NCBI GenBank assembly: GCA_036004405.1
Contig: DASYRM010000125.1
Coordinates: forward strand, 1-47,933
Direction of reading: 5' to 3'
Length of the DNA: 47,933 nucleotides
DNA from: DASYRM01 sp036004405
GTDB lineage: Bacteria > Acidobacteriota > Vicinamibacteria > Vicinamibacterales > UBA2999
The notes beneath the pieces are model-generated. The model worked only from the letters and a program-made list of their open reading frames with translations. It was not told the origin of the DNA and ran no database searches. This document shows, one piece after another, positions 17,755 through 26,179 of this stretch (position 1 is the stretch's first letter; each line of letters begins with the position of its first letter). The translations under genes were made by a program, and so were the position numbers.

Positions 17755-18564
17755 ATGAGAGCCGTCGTCTTGGTATGGCTCGCCGCGCTTGTGCTGCCGG
17801 CGACCCTTCTCGCACAGTGGCCGGAGTTCAGGAAGCCTTCGGCGCCGCGCACGGCGGACCGCCGCATTAACATGGCCGCGCCGGCGCCGCGCACCGCCGA
17901 CGGCAAGCCGGACTTCTCGGGCGTCTGGGACAAGGGGCTGCTGCCGAGCGAGGTGCCGCCGCCAGGCCCGTTTGCCGGCATCGCGCCGTCGCTGGCGTTC
18001 CGCGATCTGAAGAACGCGCTCGGCGCCGAGGTGCCGATGCTGCCGTGGGCCGCGAAGCTCAAGACCGACCGGCACGCCGCCGAAAGCAAGGATCACCCCG
18101 ACGCCCACTGCCTGCCCCTGCACCCGATCCAGCTGCACCTGCACCCGCAGCCTCGAAAGATCATCCAGACGTCCGAGCTCGTGTTGATCCTCTACGAGGC
18201 CAACGACGGCCAGCGCCAGATCCATCTCGACGGACGTCCGCTGCCCGCAAACGATCCGCAGCCGTGGTGGTACGGCTACTCGTCGGGCCGCTGGGAAGGC
18301 GACACGCTGGTGGTGAACTCCCTTGGCTTCAAGGACCAGGCGTGGATCGACGAGTGGGGAACGCCCGGAAGCGAGGCGCTGAAGCTGACGGAGCGCATCA
18401 CGCGGCCCGCCTTCGGCCGGCTGCAGATTCAGATGACCGTCGATGACCCGAAGACCTTCACCAAGCCGTTCTCGTTCACCGTGGAGCAGCGCCTGATGCC
18501 CGACTCCGAGCTGATCGAGTTCGTGTGCGGCGAGAACAACCTGCCCGCGGCACGTCTGAAATGA
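17755..18564 (+). CDS. Secreted protein of the GVW/GRWEGD family (paralog 1)
   Basis: A 269-aa exported protein with a signal peptide to about residue 21 (LPATLLAQ). Diagnostic blocks are GKPDFSGVWDKG near 47-58, YGYSSGRWEGDTLVVNSLGF in the middle, MTVDDPKTFTKPF and a closing ELIEFVCGENN. The same blocks in the same order occur at 25299-26135 and 31462-32304, so the three are paralogs. I know no function for the family; the fold is probably beta-rich and periplasmic. The ATG, 25 nt after the permease stop, is chosen because the signal peptide starts there. Confidence 0.85.
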   Translation: MRAVVLVWLAALVLPATLLAQWPEFRKPSAPRTADRRINMAAPAPRTADGKPDFSGVWDKGLLPSEVPPPGPFAGIAPSLAFRDLKNALGAEVPMLPWAAKLKTDRHAAESKDHPDAHCLPLHPIQLHLHPQPRKIIQTSELVLILYEANDGQRQIHLDGRPLPANDPQPWWYGYSSGRWEGDTLVVNSLGFKDQAWIDEWGTPGSEALKLTERITRPAFGRLQIQMTVDDPKTFTKPFSFTVEQRLMPDSELIEFVCGENNLPAARLK

Positions 18565-18661
18565 CCGTCGCCCGGTACACCTCGCCCATGCCGCCTGCGC
18601 CCAAAGGGGCACCGACTTCGTAGACACCGAGGCGCGTGCCGACGGTCAACGACATCAGCGG

Positions 18662-19405
18662 CTACAGGAGCGCGTCCAACAGGGGGCGTGCGATGCGGAG
18701 CCAGGCCTCTGATTGCTCGAAGAGGGTCCGCGTGCCGCCGATGAACAGGCCGACGGTGGTGATGATGTAGACCGGATGCACACGTCCTCGTGTGACCTTG
18801 TCGTGGACCATGCCGATGAAGAGCGGCGACAGCCACACAAGACTCGCGAGCGGCGGCGACCCGATGAAGTCCATGCGGCCAACGGCCGCAAAGAGCAGCG
18901 CGACCGTTGCGGCGATCATCAGACGCTTGTGGATCTCGGGACGGTTGCGATACGCGACGGCCGCCGCAAAGCAGGCGCCGAACAGCACCATGTCGCCGAA
19001 GGTGATCAGCAGGAACCCGGCGCCCCGATCGCGAGTCCACTCGCCCGCGCGCACGTGAATCACCGACGCCGCCGGACCCGCGACGAGGCCCATCGCGATC
19101 ACCAGCCAGCCGTAGGCGACGCCGTAGCGCCCGACCTTCCGGTGCAGCTGGATCCGGCCGCGTGCGGCCAGCGCCACCTGCGCCATCAGCAGCGCCATCC
19201 AGCCGACGAAAACGAGACCGTGGATCTGGATGATTGCCGGGCGCTCGATATTCCCGCGCACCATCGGGCCGAAGTACGAGGGCCAGAAGCCGACGACGAC
19301 GATTCCGACCATCAACGCGCTCAGGCCGGTGTAGATGCGCGGACGCACCCGGTGCGGCGCCGCAACGCGGGGCGCGCCCAGGTGGGTATCGGCCGCTATG
19401 CCCAT
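18662..19405 (-). CDS. Multi-pass integral membrane protein, unknown function
   Basis: A 247-aa protein with about six or seven transmembrane helices (first about 27-47, second about 59-80). Conserved-looking histidines sit at helix ends (IQIHGLVFVGW, LHRKVGRYG, EIHKRLMI, RVHPVYI), a pattern sometimes seen in cytochrome b561-like or DUF2306-like proteins, but I cannot place it firmly. The ATG giving MGIAADTHLG is chosen because upstream sequence enters a 20-bp hairpin. The gene is convergent with the secreted paralog; the ~95 bp between them hold no obvious feature beyond a weak inverted GACCGTCG pair. Confidence 0.75.
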   Translation of the reverse strand: MGIAADTHLGAPRVAAPHRVRPRIYTGLSALMVGIVVVGFWPSYFGPMVRGNIERPAIIQIHGLVFVGWMALLMAQVALAARGRIQLHRKVGRYGVAYGWLVIAMGLVAGPAASVIHVRAGEWTRDRGAGFLLITFGDMVLFGACFAAAVAYRNRPEIHKRLMIAATVALLFAAVGRMDFIGSPPLASLVWLSPLFIGMVHDKVTRGRVHPVYIITTVGLFIGGTRTLFEQSEAWLRIARPLLDALL

Positions 19406-19434
19406 GTGGGGCCGATTATAAGGCTCCGCAGTAG

Positions 19435-19454
19435 GGGCCGCCGTCAGGCGGCCC
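19435..19454. repeat. 20-bp palindromic hairpin, GGGCCGCC arm
   Basis: An eight-bp perfect stem (GGGCCGCC/GGCGGCCC) closes on a GTCA loop. It lies between two minus-strand genes. It lacks a following T-run on either strand, so a classic intrinsic terminator is unlikely. Confidence 0.75.
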
Positions 19455-19459
19455 AACCT

Positions 19460-19876
19460 TTAATCCCACTCGATCTCGACGCCGTTCCCTCTGGCGGCGT
19501 CACCGTGCATCGGGGTGATGAAACCGAGGAGACACCCCTTCGCGCCGTCGCGCAGCAGGTGACAGCGCACCTTGACGTGATCGCCCGGACGAACGTCCTC
19601 GCGCTTGACCCCGTTGTTGAGAATCGCGCGCTGGTTCGTGGCCTCGAGCGCCCACGTCGCGACCGTGCCCTTGTCGTCCTTCACCTCGAGATACACGATC
19701 GAATGCGGCGCCATCAGCACCAGCTGTTTCACGGTGCCCTCCATCACGGTCCAGGTCGTGACGTCGTAGTTGGCATGCGAGTGGTGCGCGCTTAGAGTGG
19801 CAATCCTTGCGGCGAGGACGGCCACGCAGAGCAATGCGACGACGGCGGTTCTCCACGGCATGGGCATGCTCCTCAT
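19460..19876 (-). CDS. DUF6152-like small secreted protein
   Basis: A 138-aa protein with a signal peptide ending near residue 30 (LSAHHSHANYD). The motif order HHSHANYD, MEGTVKQLVLMAPHS, YLEVKDDKGTVATWALE and VRPGDHVKV matches the DUF6152 small beta-barrel family frequent in Acidobacteriota and Proteobacteria. No biochemical role is known. The first of three ATGs overlaps the preceding gene as ATGA, which favours the long start. It ends just before the 20-bp hairpin. Confidence 0.82.
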   Translation of the reverse strand: MRSMPMPWRTAVVALLCVAVLAARIATLSAHHSHANYDVTTWTVMEGTVKQLVLMAPHSIVYLEVKDDKGTVATWALEATNQRAILNNGVKREDVRPGDHVKVRCHLLRDGAKGCLLGFITPMHGDAARGNGVEIEWD

Positions 19877-20601
19877 CGCGCCGGCTTCGGCGGCTGATCG
19901 ATCGAGGTCTCGAGATCTCTGAGGGTGAACGGCGGCTGGGGATGCGGGAACTTGAAGTCGCCGTACCCCTCGGTGTAAAGCGTGCGATAGCGGATGGCCA
20001 GGCCCTGGTCGTTCACCCACGCCAGAGATTCCATGAACAGAATCGGCTCGGGCATGCCCGCCGGCACGGTGGCTTCATGGATGTAGAGACGCCCCGCGTG
20101 CTGGTGCACGGCCACGTTGGTGCGGGATTGGTCCGGATTGGTCAGGTGCAGCAGCCGGCCGGAGACGACCTCGAGGAAGTACAGTCCGTAGTGGGTGACC
20201 TTGACGCTGTCGCGCTTCAGGTACTCCGACACGGCGTGATCGGTGGCGCCGGCGACCTCAAGGGTGAAGTCGTTCTGGCAGCTGTCTCCGTCCTTCTGGT
20301 TCGCGCCCTTGAGGGCCCGGCATGCCGCCGCGCGCTCGCCGTGCATCCGTTCCACGTCGCGGTAGTCCACGACCGTCGTGGAATAGCGGCCGAGAGGATC
20401 CGACGCCCGGTACACACGGCCGGGCAGCTGCAAGTTGAACTCGGTGGTGTAGGTGATCGCCTCGACCTTGGGTTGACCGGGGAAGTTGGCGCGGAAGCCG
20501 TCTTCCTTGCTGATCATCGGGGCCCAGTCCTGCGCGAAGACTGGCGCCGCAGCGGACAGAACCGCCGCGAGCGCCACAGGAATCACTGCCGGAAACCGCA
20601 T
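19873..20601 (-). CDS. Secreted protein, unknown function
   Basis: A 242-aa exported protein with a signal peptide to about residue 23 (AAPVFAQDW). Recognisable pieces are GFRANFPGQPKVEAITY near 35-50, which recurs in many predicted lipoprotein-like proteins of soil bacteria, and two cysteines (CRAL, SCQND) that could pair. No catalytic motif is evident. It is co-transcribed with the DUF6152-like gene through a four-base overlap, suggesting a shared periplasmic role. It starts about 30 bp downstream of the dapE stop, so read-through from the dap operon is possible. Confidence 0.75.
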   Translation of the reverse strand: MRFPAVIPVALAAVLSAAAPVFAQDWAPMISKEDGFRANFPGQPKVEAITYTTEFNLQLPGRVYRASDPLGRYSTTVVDYRDVERMHGERAAACRALKGANQKDGDSCQNDFTLEVAGATDHAVSEYLKRDSVKVTHYGLYFLEVVSGRLLHLTNPDQSRTNVAVHQHAGRLYIHEATVPAGMPEPILFMESLAWVNDQGLAIRYRTLYTEGYGDFKFPHPQPPFTLRDLETSIDQPPKPAR

Positions 20602-20633
20602 GGCATCCTCCCGTGTCTCGAATGCCCGGGATC

Positions 20634-21773
20634 CTACGCCAAGAGTGCCCTCAGCGCATGTTCATAAATCTGGGAGAGCGGAGCGATGTCGGCGAGGTTC
20701 ACGTGCTCGTCGATCCCGTGAATCGACGCGCTCACGGGTCCGAACTCGAGCACTTCGCGCGACACGCCGGCCAGGAAACGTCCGTCAGAGGTGCCGCCGC
20801 TCGTCGAGAGCGCCGGCGTCACGCCCGTCACCGTACGCACCGCTTCGGTGACGACGTCCACGAGCCCGCCACGAGGGGAGAGAAACGGCGCGCCCGACAG
20901 CGCCCACTTCAGGTCGTAGTCGAGGCCGTGTGCGTCGAGCACGGCGTGCACGCGCGACTTCAGCCCCTCTTCGGTGGACTCGGTCGAGAAGCGGAAGTTG
21001 AACCACACCTCCATCGAGCCGGGAATGGTGTTGTTGGCGCCGGTGCCGGCGTGGACGTCCGAGATCTGGAAGCTGGTCGGGGAGAAGTACTCGTTGCCGC
21101 GGTCCCACTCGGTGGCGGCAAGCTTCGCCAGCGCCGGCAGCGCCGGCAGGATGGGACTCTTCCCACGTTCCGGGTAGGCGATGTGGCACTGCACACCCTT
21201 CACCGTGAGCACGCCGTTGAGCGAGCCGCGCCGGCCGTTCTTGATGGTGTCGCCGAGTCGCGACACGGACGTGGGTTCGCCGATGATGCAGGCATCGATG
21301 CGCTCGCCGCGGGCCTGCAGCTCGCGCACGACCGCCCTGGTGCCCTCGACGCCGGCGCCCTCTTCGTCGGAGGTGAACAGCAGCGCGACCGACCCGCTAT
21401 GGTCCGGTGACGCGGCGACGAACCGCTCGGCGGCGGTTGTCATCGCCGCCACGCCCACCTTCATGTCGGCCGCGCCGCGGCCGAACAGGCAACCGTCGCG
21501 CTCGGTGGGCGTGAACGGATCGCTGGTCCATCGCTCGACTGGCCCTGGTGGCACGACGTCCACGTGCCCCGCGAGACAGACGAGCGGCGCGCCGGTGCCG
21601 CGGCGGGCCCAAAGATTGCGGACCGCGCCGCGATCGATCCGCTCGCAGGTGAACCCAACCGCCGACAGGCGTGCCGAGAGCACGTCCAGGCAGCCGGCGT
21701 CGTCGGGCGTCACCGACCGGCGCGCGATGAGCTGCCTGGCGAGCTCCAGCGTCTGCTGGTAGACCTCGGCCAT
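20634..21773 (-). CDS. dapE: Succinyl-diaminopimelate desuccinylase
   Basis: A 379-aa M20-family metallohydrolase that removes succinate from N-succinyl-LL-diaminopimelate, the penultimate step to meso-DAP for lysine and peptidoglycan. The zinc ligands and catalytic acid are visible: His70 and Asp72 in AGHVDVVPPG, Asp103 in GRGAADMK, and the Glu137/Glu138 pair in TSDEEG. IIGEPTS follows as expected. It overlaps dapD by one base (TGATG) and ends the dapC-dapD-dapE run. Length matches the family. An alternative M20 role is unlikely given its neighbours. Confidence 0.95.
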   Translation of the reverse strand: MAEVYQQTLELARQLIARRSVTPDDAGCLDVLSARLSAVGFTCERIDRGAVRNLWARRGTGAPLVCLAGHVDVVPPGPVERWTSDPFTPTERDGCLFGRGAADMKVGVAAMTTAAERFVAASPDHSGSVALLFTSDEEGAGVEGTRAVVRELQARGERIDACIIGEPTSVSRLGDTIKNGRRGSLNGVLTVKGVQCHIAYPERGKSPILPALPALAKLAATEWDRGNEYFSPTSFQISDVHAGTGANNTIPGSMEVWFNFRFSTESTEEGLKSRVHAVLDAHGLDYDLKWALSGAPFLSPRGGLVDVVTEAVRTVTGVTPALSTSGGTSDGRFLAGVSREVLEFGPVSASIHGIDEHVNLADIAPLSQIYEHALRALLA

Positions 21774-22645
21774 CAGGCCCGCAGGAGCTCGTTGATGGAC
21801 GTCTTGGCGCGCGTGGCTTCGTCGACGCGCTTCACGATGATGGCGCAGGCCAGCGAGTACTTCCCGTCGACCGACGGCAGGCTCCCCGGCACGACCACCG
21901 AGCCCGAGGGCACGCGACCGTAGACGATCTCCCCCGTCGCCCGGTCATAGATCTTCGTGCTCTGGCCCATGAACACGCCCATCGAAATCACCGAGTGAGC
22001 CTCGACGATCACGCCTTCCACGATTTCCGACCGCGCGCCGATGAAGCAGTTGTCCTCGATGATCGTGGGGTTGGCCTGCAGCGGCTCGAGCACGCCGCCG
22101 ATGCCCACGCCGCCCGACAGGTGAACGTTCTTGCCGATCTGCGCGCACGACCCGACGGTGGCCCACGTGTCCACCATCGTGCCCTCGTCCACGTAGGCGC
22201 CGATGTTCACGTAGGACGGCATCAGCACGACGTTCTTGCCGATGAACGTCCCGGTGCGTACGGTGGCTGGCGGCACCGCACGGACGCCCCCCTCTCGGAA
22301 CTGCGCGGCGCTATAGGAGTTGTCGAACTTGAGCGGCACCTTGTCGAACCAGCGCGACACCACGGCGTGCCTGGCACTGCCGCCCGCGTCCGGCATGACT
22401 TCGTTGTCGTGCGTGCGGAAGTACAAGAGCACGGCCTTCTTGATCCACTGGTTCGTCACCCATGTGCCGTCGCGCTTTTCGGCCACGCGCAACGTGCCCG
22501 CGTTCAGCTCGCCGATGATGGCGTCGAGCGCATTCAGCAGTGCGCGCTCGGCGGTCGAGGGGGTGATGGTGGCCCTGGCCTCGAACGCACTGTCGATCAG
22601 TGCTGCGAGCGGGTGGGCGGAACGGACGGTCTGGTCGGTCGTCAA
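21773..22645 (-). CDS. dapD: Tetrahydrodipicolinate N-succinyltransferase
   Basis: A 290-aa left-handed beta-helix acyltransferase that succinylates tetrahydrodipicolinate with succinyl-CoA. The E. coli DapD core is nearly verbatim: VLMPSYVNIGAYVDEGTMVD, GSCAQIGKNVHLSGGVGIGG, DNCFIGARSEIVEGV and a SINELLRA end. No ATG precedes the conserved region. The TTG at 22645 overlaps the dapC stop as TTGA and has GGAG eight bases upstream, so it is the preferred start. Another TTG at 22663 would add six residues. Confidence 0.95.
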   Translation of the reverse strand: MTTDQTVRSAHPLAALIDSAFEARATITPSTAERALLNALDAIIGELNAGTLRVAEKRDGTWVTNQWIKKAVLLYFRTHDNEVMPDAGGSARHAVVSRWFDKVPLKFDNSYSAAQFREGGVRAVPPATVRTGTFIGKNVVLMPSYVNIGAYVDEGTMVDTWATVGSCAQIGKNVHLSGGVGIGGVLEPLQANPTIIEDNCFIGARSEIVEGVIVEAHSVISMGVFMGQSTKIYDRATGEIVYGRVPSGSVVVPGSLPSVDGKYSLACAIIVKRVDEATRAKTSINELLRA

Positions 22646-23841
22646 CGGCAGAACTCCACGCAAAACTCAACGACGCGTCGGACGGCCTCGACGCAGTCCT
22701 CGATTCCGGGCACGAGCGCGATGCGCACGTAGCCGGCGCCCGGGTTGTTGCCGTGCGCGTCGCGCGCGAGATAGCGCCCCGGCAGCACGGTCACGTGCGT
22801 CCGTGCGAACAGCTCGCGGGTGAACGCCTCGTCGTCGCCGCCCGGGACACCGGCCCACAGATAGAAGCTGGCATCGGGACGGCGGACGTCGAGGGCCCCC
22901 TCGAGCATCGGGACCACCGCGTCGAACTTCGCGCGGTACTGCGCCCGGTTGTCGCGCACGTGCGATTCGTCGCCCCACGCCGCGATGCTGGCGTGCTGCA
23001 CGGGGAGGCTCATCGCGCATCCATGATACGTGCGATACAGCAGAAACGGCTTCAGCAGCGCCGCGTCGCCCGCGATGCCGCCCGATCGCAGCCCCGGCGC
23101 ATTGGAACGCTTCGACAGGCTCGTGAACACGACCAGGTTGCGGAAGTCGCCACGGCCCAGTGCGTGCGCCGCCTGGAGCGCTCCGAGCGGCGGCGCGTCT
23201 TCGTCCGGATAGATCTCCGAATAGCACTCGTCGGACGCGATGACGAACCCGTAGCGGTCCGAATACTCGAACAGGGTCCGCCAGCCGTTCAGATCCAACA
23301 CGTGGCCCGTCGGGTTGCCCGGCGAGCAGACGTAGACCAGCTGCGTCCGGTTCCACTGCTCCGCCGTCAGCGACTCCAGCTCGAGATCGAAGTCGGTGTC
23401 CGACGTCTGATTGAGGAACACCGGCTCGGCGCCCGCGAGCAGCGCCGCGCCCTCATAGATTTGATAGAAGGGGTTCGGGCTCACGACAACCGGCGACGCC
23501 TTCGACGTGTCCACCACAGCCTGCGCGATCGCGAAGAGCGCCTCGCGCGTGCCGCTCACGGGCAGCACCTGCGTGGCGGCATCGAGGTGCGGAATCTTGA
23601 ATCGACGGACGAACCAGCCGGCCATCGCCTCGCGCACGGCGTCGAGCCCCGCCGTGGCCGGGTAGGTGGACAGCCCCGCCAGATTCCCGGTCAGCGCCGA
23701 CGTCACGAGCGCCGGCGTCGCGTGCTGCGGCTCGCCGATCGACAGGCGAATCGGCGCCGCTGCCGGCAGCGGAACGCCGGAGAGCAGTGCGCGGAGGCGT
23801 TCAAAGGGATACGGTTGCAGGCGGGCGAGACGCGGGTTCAT
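22642..23841 (-). CDS. dapC: Succinyldiaminopimelate aminotransferase
   Basis: A 399-aa fold-type I PLP aminotransferase. The Schiff-base lysine is Lys244 in FTSLSKRSN, the phosphate-binding and substrate region reads SPGNPTG (173-179), and IASDECYSEIY holds the PLP-pyridine Asp. Sequence and length match the DapC branch that converts N-succinyl-2-amino-6-ketopimelate to N-succinyl-LL-DAP. It heads the operon with dapD and dapE, supporting the call over other class I aminotransferases. It is divergent from the Abhydrolase_10 gene with 43 bp between the starts. Confidence 0.93.
   Translation of the reverse strand: MNPRLARLQPYPFERLRALLSGVPLPAAAPIRLSIGEPQHATPALVTSALTGNLAGLSTYPATAGLDAVREAMAGWFVRRFKIPHLDAATQVLPVSGTREALFAIAQAVVDTSKASPVVVSPNPFYQIYEGAALLAGAEPVFLNQTSDTDFDLELESLTAEQWNRTQLVYVCSPGNPTGHVLDLNGWRTLFEYSDRYGFVIASDECYSEIYPDEDAPPLGALQAAHALGRGDFRNLVVFTSLSKRSNAPGLRSGGIAGDAALLKPFLLYRTYHGCAMSLPVQHASIAAWGDESHVRDNRAQYRAKFDAVVPMLEGALDVRRPDASFYLWAGVPGGDDEAFTRELFARTHVTVLPGRYLARDAHGNNPGAGYVRIALVPGIEDCVEAVRRVVEFCVEFCR
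22654..22657 (-). promoter_or_regulatory. Ribosome binding site deciding the dapD TTG start
   Basis: GGAG on the minus strand lies eight bases before TTG at 22645, inside the end of dapC. It supports the TTG start and a coupled dapC-dapD translation. Confidence 0.6.
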
Positions 23842-23873
23842 CCAACCGGCATATTATGTCGCGGACCTTTCCC

Positions 23874-23878
23874 GGGAG
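23874..23878 (+). promoter_or_regulatory. Ribosome binding site deciding the Abhydrolase_10 start
   Basis: GGGAG ends six bases before the ATG at 23885 but touches the ATG at 23879, so the second ATG is preferred. Confidence 0.55.
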
Positions 23879-23884
23879 ATGGGC

Positions 23885-25288
23885 ATGCAGATTGGCGTGA
23901 TGCGATCGACGTTGGCGACCGGTGTTCTCACAGTCCTCGTGGCGTCCACCCTGAGCGGACAGATCGGCGGACAGTTCCCTGGTGCGCCAGGTGGGCGCGG
24001 TCGCGCGGGCGGGCCGCCGCCGCAGGCCAACCTGCCGACGGCGCCCACCGCCGTCCCGCTGCCGACAGTCTCGGCGGAGATCACCGGCCCCGGTCCGATG
24101 TTCGACTCTTCACCGTCGCTCTGGCCCGGCAAGGGGCTGGCTGCCTACGGCTACGACGCGCACGAATACATGATTTCCGGCACCGCCAACGGCGAGCCGT
24201 ACACGACGCGCGTGGTGGTGCGGAAGCCGCGCGACATGTCGAAGTTCACCGGCCTGGTGCAGGCCGAGGCCATGCACGGCAGCGGCGCGGCGCACATCTT
24301 CGAGTTCACGTCGATCTATCAGATGACGTCGGGCCACATCGCGGTGGAGATTCTCACGACCCCGCCGGCGCAGTTCGTGGCCATGAACGAGCCGCGATAC
24401 CGCGCGATGAAACTGAACGGCGCGCAGACCAACGAGATTCTGGCGCAGGCCGGCGCGCTGGTCCGCGAAGGCAATCTGATCGGCGCACCGGTCCGCAAGA
24501 TGATCCTGGCGGGCACGTCGATGACCGCGGGCGTCCTGGTGAACTACCTGCCGGCGCACATGGTGTATCGCACCCCCGGCATGCAGCGCATCTACGACGG
24601 CTTCCTGCCGATGTCGAACGGCGCGATGATCCGCGACGTGGAGGTGCCGCTGATTCACGTGCCGACGATGCTCGAGGTGAGCGGCAACATCACCAACAAG
24701 CAGGACAGCGACGAGCCGGGCAAACAGTACCGGCTCTACGAGTTCCCCGGCATGGGGCACATCGACACGCGCGACAGCGTGCGGCTGAAGCCCAACCCGT
24801 GCCAGCTGCCGCTCAGCACGTTCCCCGTGCAGGCCTACATGTCGGTGGCGCTCGACCATCTGTTCAAGTGGGTCGACAAGGGCACCGTGCCGCCGCGGGC
24901 CGAACGCATCCTGCTCGATCGCGACGAGCACAACGACGGCTCGATGATGGCGCTCGACGAGCTCGGCAACCCGCGCGGCGGTATCCGCAACACGTATGTG
25001 GACGTGCCCACCGCCAAGTACACGATCCGGCCACCGGCTCTCACTCCCGTCGTCGCGAACGCCGCGCCCTATATCGCCGCCGGTGGGCAGCAGGCCGCGA
25101 ACCTGATGTGCGGGCTCAGCACGTCGCAGGCGGTGTTCGACGCGGCGACGATGAAGCGCCTCTACAAGAACAAGAGCGGGTACGTGAAGGCCGTCGAGAC
25201 GCGCCTGACGCAGCTCGAAAAGGCCGGCTGGTCGCTGCCGGTCTACCACGAGCTGATCGTGGCCGATGCGGCCAGCGTGAGCTTCTGA
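23885..25288 (+). CDS. Alpha/beta hydrolase domain protein (Abhydrolase_10 type), secreted
   Basis: A 467-aa exported protein. The signal peptide runs to about residue 26 (ASTLSGQ), followed by a Gly/Pro-rich linker (PGAPGGRGRAGGPPPQ). The body carries blocks of the Abhydrolase_10 family: YDAHEYMISGTANG, GLVQAEAMHGSG and ILAGTSMTAGVLVNYL as the likely nucleophile elbow, then FPGMGHIDTRD for the His region. The elbow reads GTSMT rather than GxSxG, which is common in this family. Substrate unknown. A second secreted gene starts 10 nt after its stop and is probably co-transcribed. Confidence 0.85.
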   Translation: MQIGVMRSTLATGVLTVLVASTLSGQIGGQFPGAPGGRGRAGGPPPQANLPTAPTAVPLPTVSAEITGPGPMFDSSPSLWPGKGLAAYGYDAHEYMISGTANGEPYTTRVVVRKPRDMSKFTGLVQAEAMHGSGAAHIFEFTSIYQMTSGHIAVEILTTPPAQFVAMNEPRYRAMKLNGAQTNEILAQAGALVREGNLIGAPVRKMILAGTSMTAGVLVNYLPAHMVYRTPGMQRIYDGFLPMSNGAMIRDVEVPLIHVPTMLEVSGNITNKQDSDEPGKQYRLYEFPGMGHIDTRDSVRLKPNPCQLPLSTFPVQAYMSVALDHLFKWVDKGTVPPRAERILLDRDEHNDGSMMALDELGNPRGGIRNTYVDVPTAKYTIRPPALTPVVANAAPYIAAGGQQAANLMCGLSTSQAVFDAATMKRLYKNKSGYVKAVETRLTQLEKAGWSLPVYHELIVADAASVSF

Positions 25289-25298
25289 GACTCGCGCG

Positions 25299-26135
25299 AT
25301 GACCTTCGGCCGCCAGGCGCTCACCGCGATCGTCGTCGCCGTGCTGGCGCCGGCGGCAGCCGGGGCACAGTGGCTGAACTACCCGACGCCCGGCCTGCCG
25401 CGGCTTCCGGACGGCAAGCCGAATCTCGCGGCCGCGCCGCTGCGGACAGCCGACGGCCGGGTCGATCTGTCGGGCATCTGGATCAAAGACACGCCCGGGA
25501 CGCTCGACTATTTCTACGATCTGGCGAAGGGGCTGCCGCCCGGCGCTGTGGTGATGAAGCCGTGGGCGGACGCGATCGCCCGCCAGCGCGAGAGCCGCAA
25601 CCACATCGACGATCCGTGGGGCTACTGCCTGGCGCCGCCGGGCGTGCCGCGCATCGACGTGTCGCCGCCGGGCACGTTCAAGATCGTCCAGACGCCGGCG
25701 CTGCTGGCGCTGTTGTACGACCTGGACACGAACCCCACCTTCCGGCAGATCCACACCGATGGCCGTCCGCTGCCCACGGATCCCCAGCCGACATGGCTCG
25801 GCTACTCCATCGGACGCTGGGAAGGCGACGACCTGGTGGTGACGACGGCCGGCTTTCGTGACGGCGGATGGCTCGACACGCAGCGCGGGCGGCCGCACAG
25901 CGACGCGCTCCGCGTCACCGAGCGGCTGCGGCGATCGACGATTGGGCGCATGGAGATGGCGATCACGATCGACGACCCCAAGGCGTTCGAGAAACCGTGG
26001 ACCGTCAGAGTGCCGTTCAGGCTGATCGCCGACTCCGAACTGCTCGAGGGGTCGTGCGAGGCTCACGGCAAGACGATCGAACACCGCCGCAGCGACGCGC
26101 CGCCGCCCGAGCCCCCCAGCCCGCGCACGCCCTAA
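25299..26135 (+). CDS. Secreted protein of the GVW/GRWEGD family (paralog 2)
   Basis: A 278-aa exported protein with a signal peptide to about residue 24 (PAAAGAQW). It has the family blocks GRVDLSGIWIKDT, GYSIGRWEGDDLVVTTAGF, ITIDDPKAFEKPW and SELLEGSCEAHGK, closest in layout to the paralog at 17755-18564. It follows the Abhydrolase_10 gene by 10 nt. The function is unknown, but pairing with a predicted secreted hydrolase hints at shared substrate handling. The C-terminus is Pro-rich (PPPEPPSPRTP). Confidence 0.85.
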   Translation: MTFGRQALTAIVVAVLAPAAAGAQWLNYPTPGLPRLPDGKPNLAAAPLRTADGRVDLSGIWIKDTPGTLDYFYDLAKGLPPGAVVMKPWADAIARQRESRNHIDDPWGYCLAPPGVPRIDVSPPGTFKIVQTPALLALLYDLDTNPTFRQIHTDGRPLPTDPQPTWLGYSIGRWEGDDLVVTTAGFRDGGWLDTQRGRPHSDALRVTERLRRSTIGRMEMAITIDDPKAFEKPWTVRVPFRLIADSELLEGSCEAHGKTIEHRRSDAPPPEPPSPRTP

Positions 26136-26144
26136 AAACTGAAC

Positions 26145-26164
26145 GGGCCACCTAAAGGTGGCCC
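26145..26164. repeat. 20-bp palindromic hairpin, GGGCCACC arm
   Basis: Perfect eight-bp arms GGGCCACC and GGTGGCCC surround TAAA between two convergent genes. Compared with GGGCCGCC copies, the change is compensated in both arms. It is followed by CCTACGA, a motif shared with other copies. Confidence 0.8.
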
Positions 26165-26179
26165 CTACGACGGCGGCCC

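Noticed and set aside
18561..18646. Inverted GACCGTCG/CGACGGTC pair between convergent genes
   Set aside because: Eight or nine bases separated by over 60 bp is expected by chance in GC-rich DNA.
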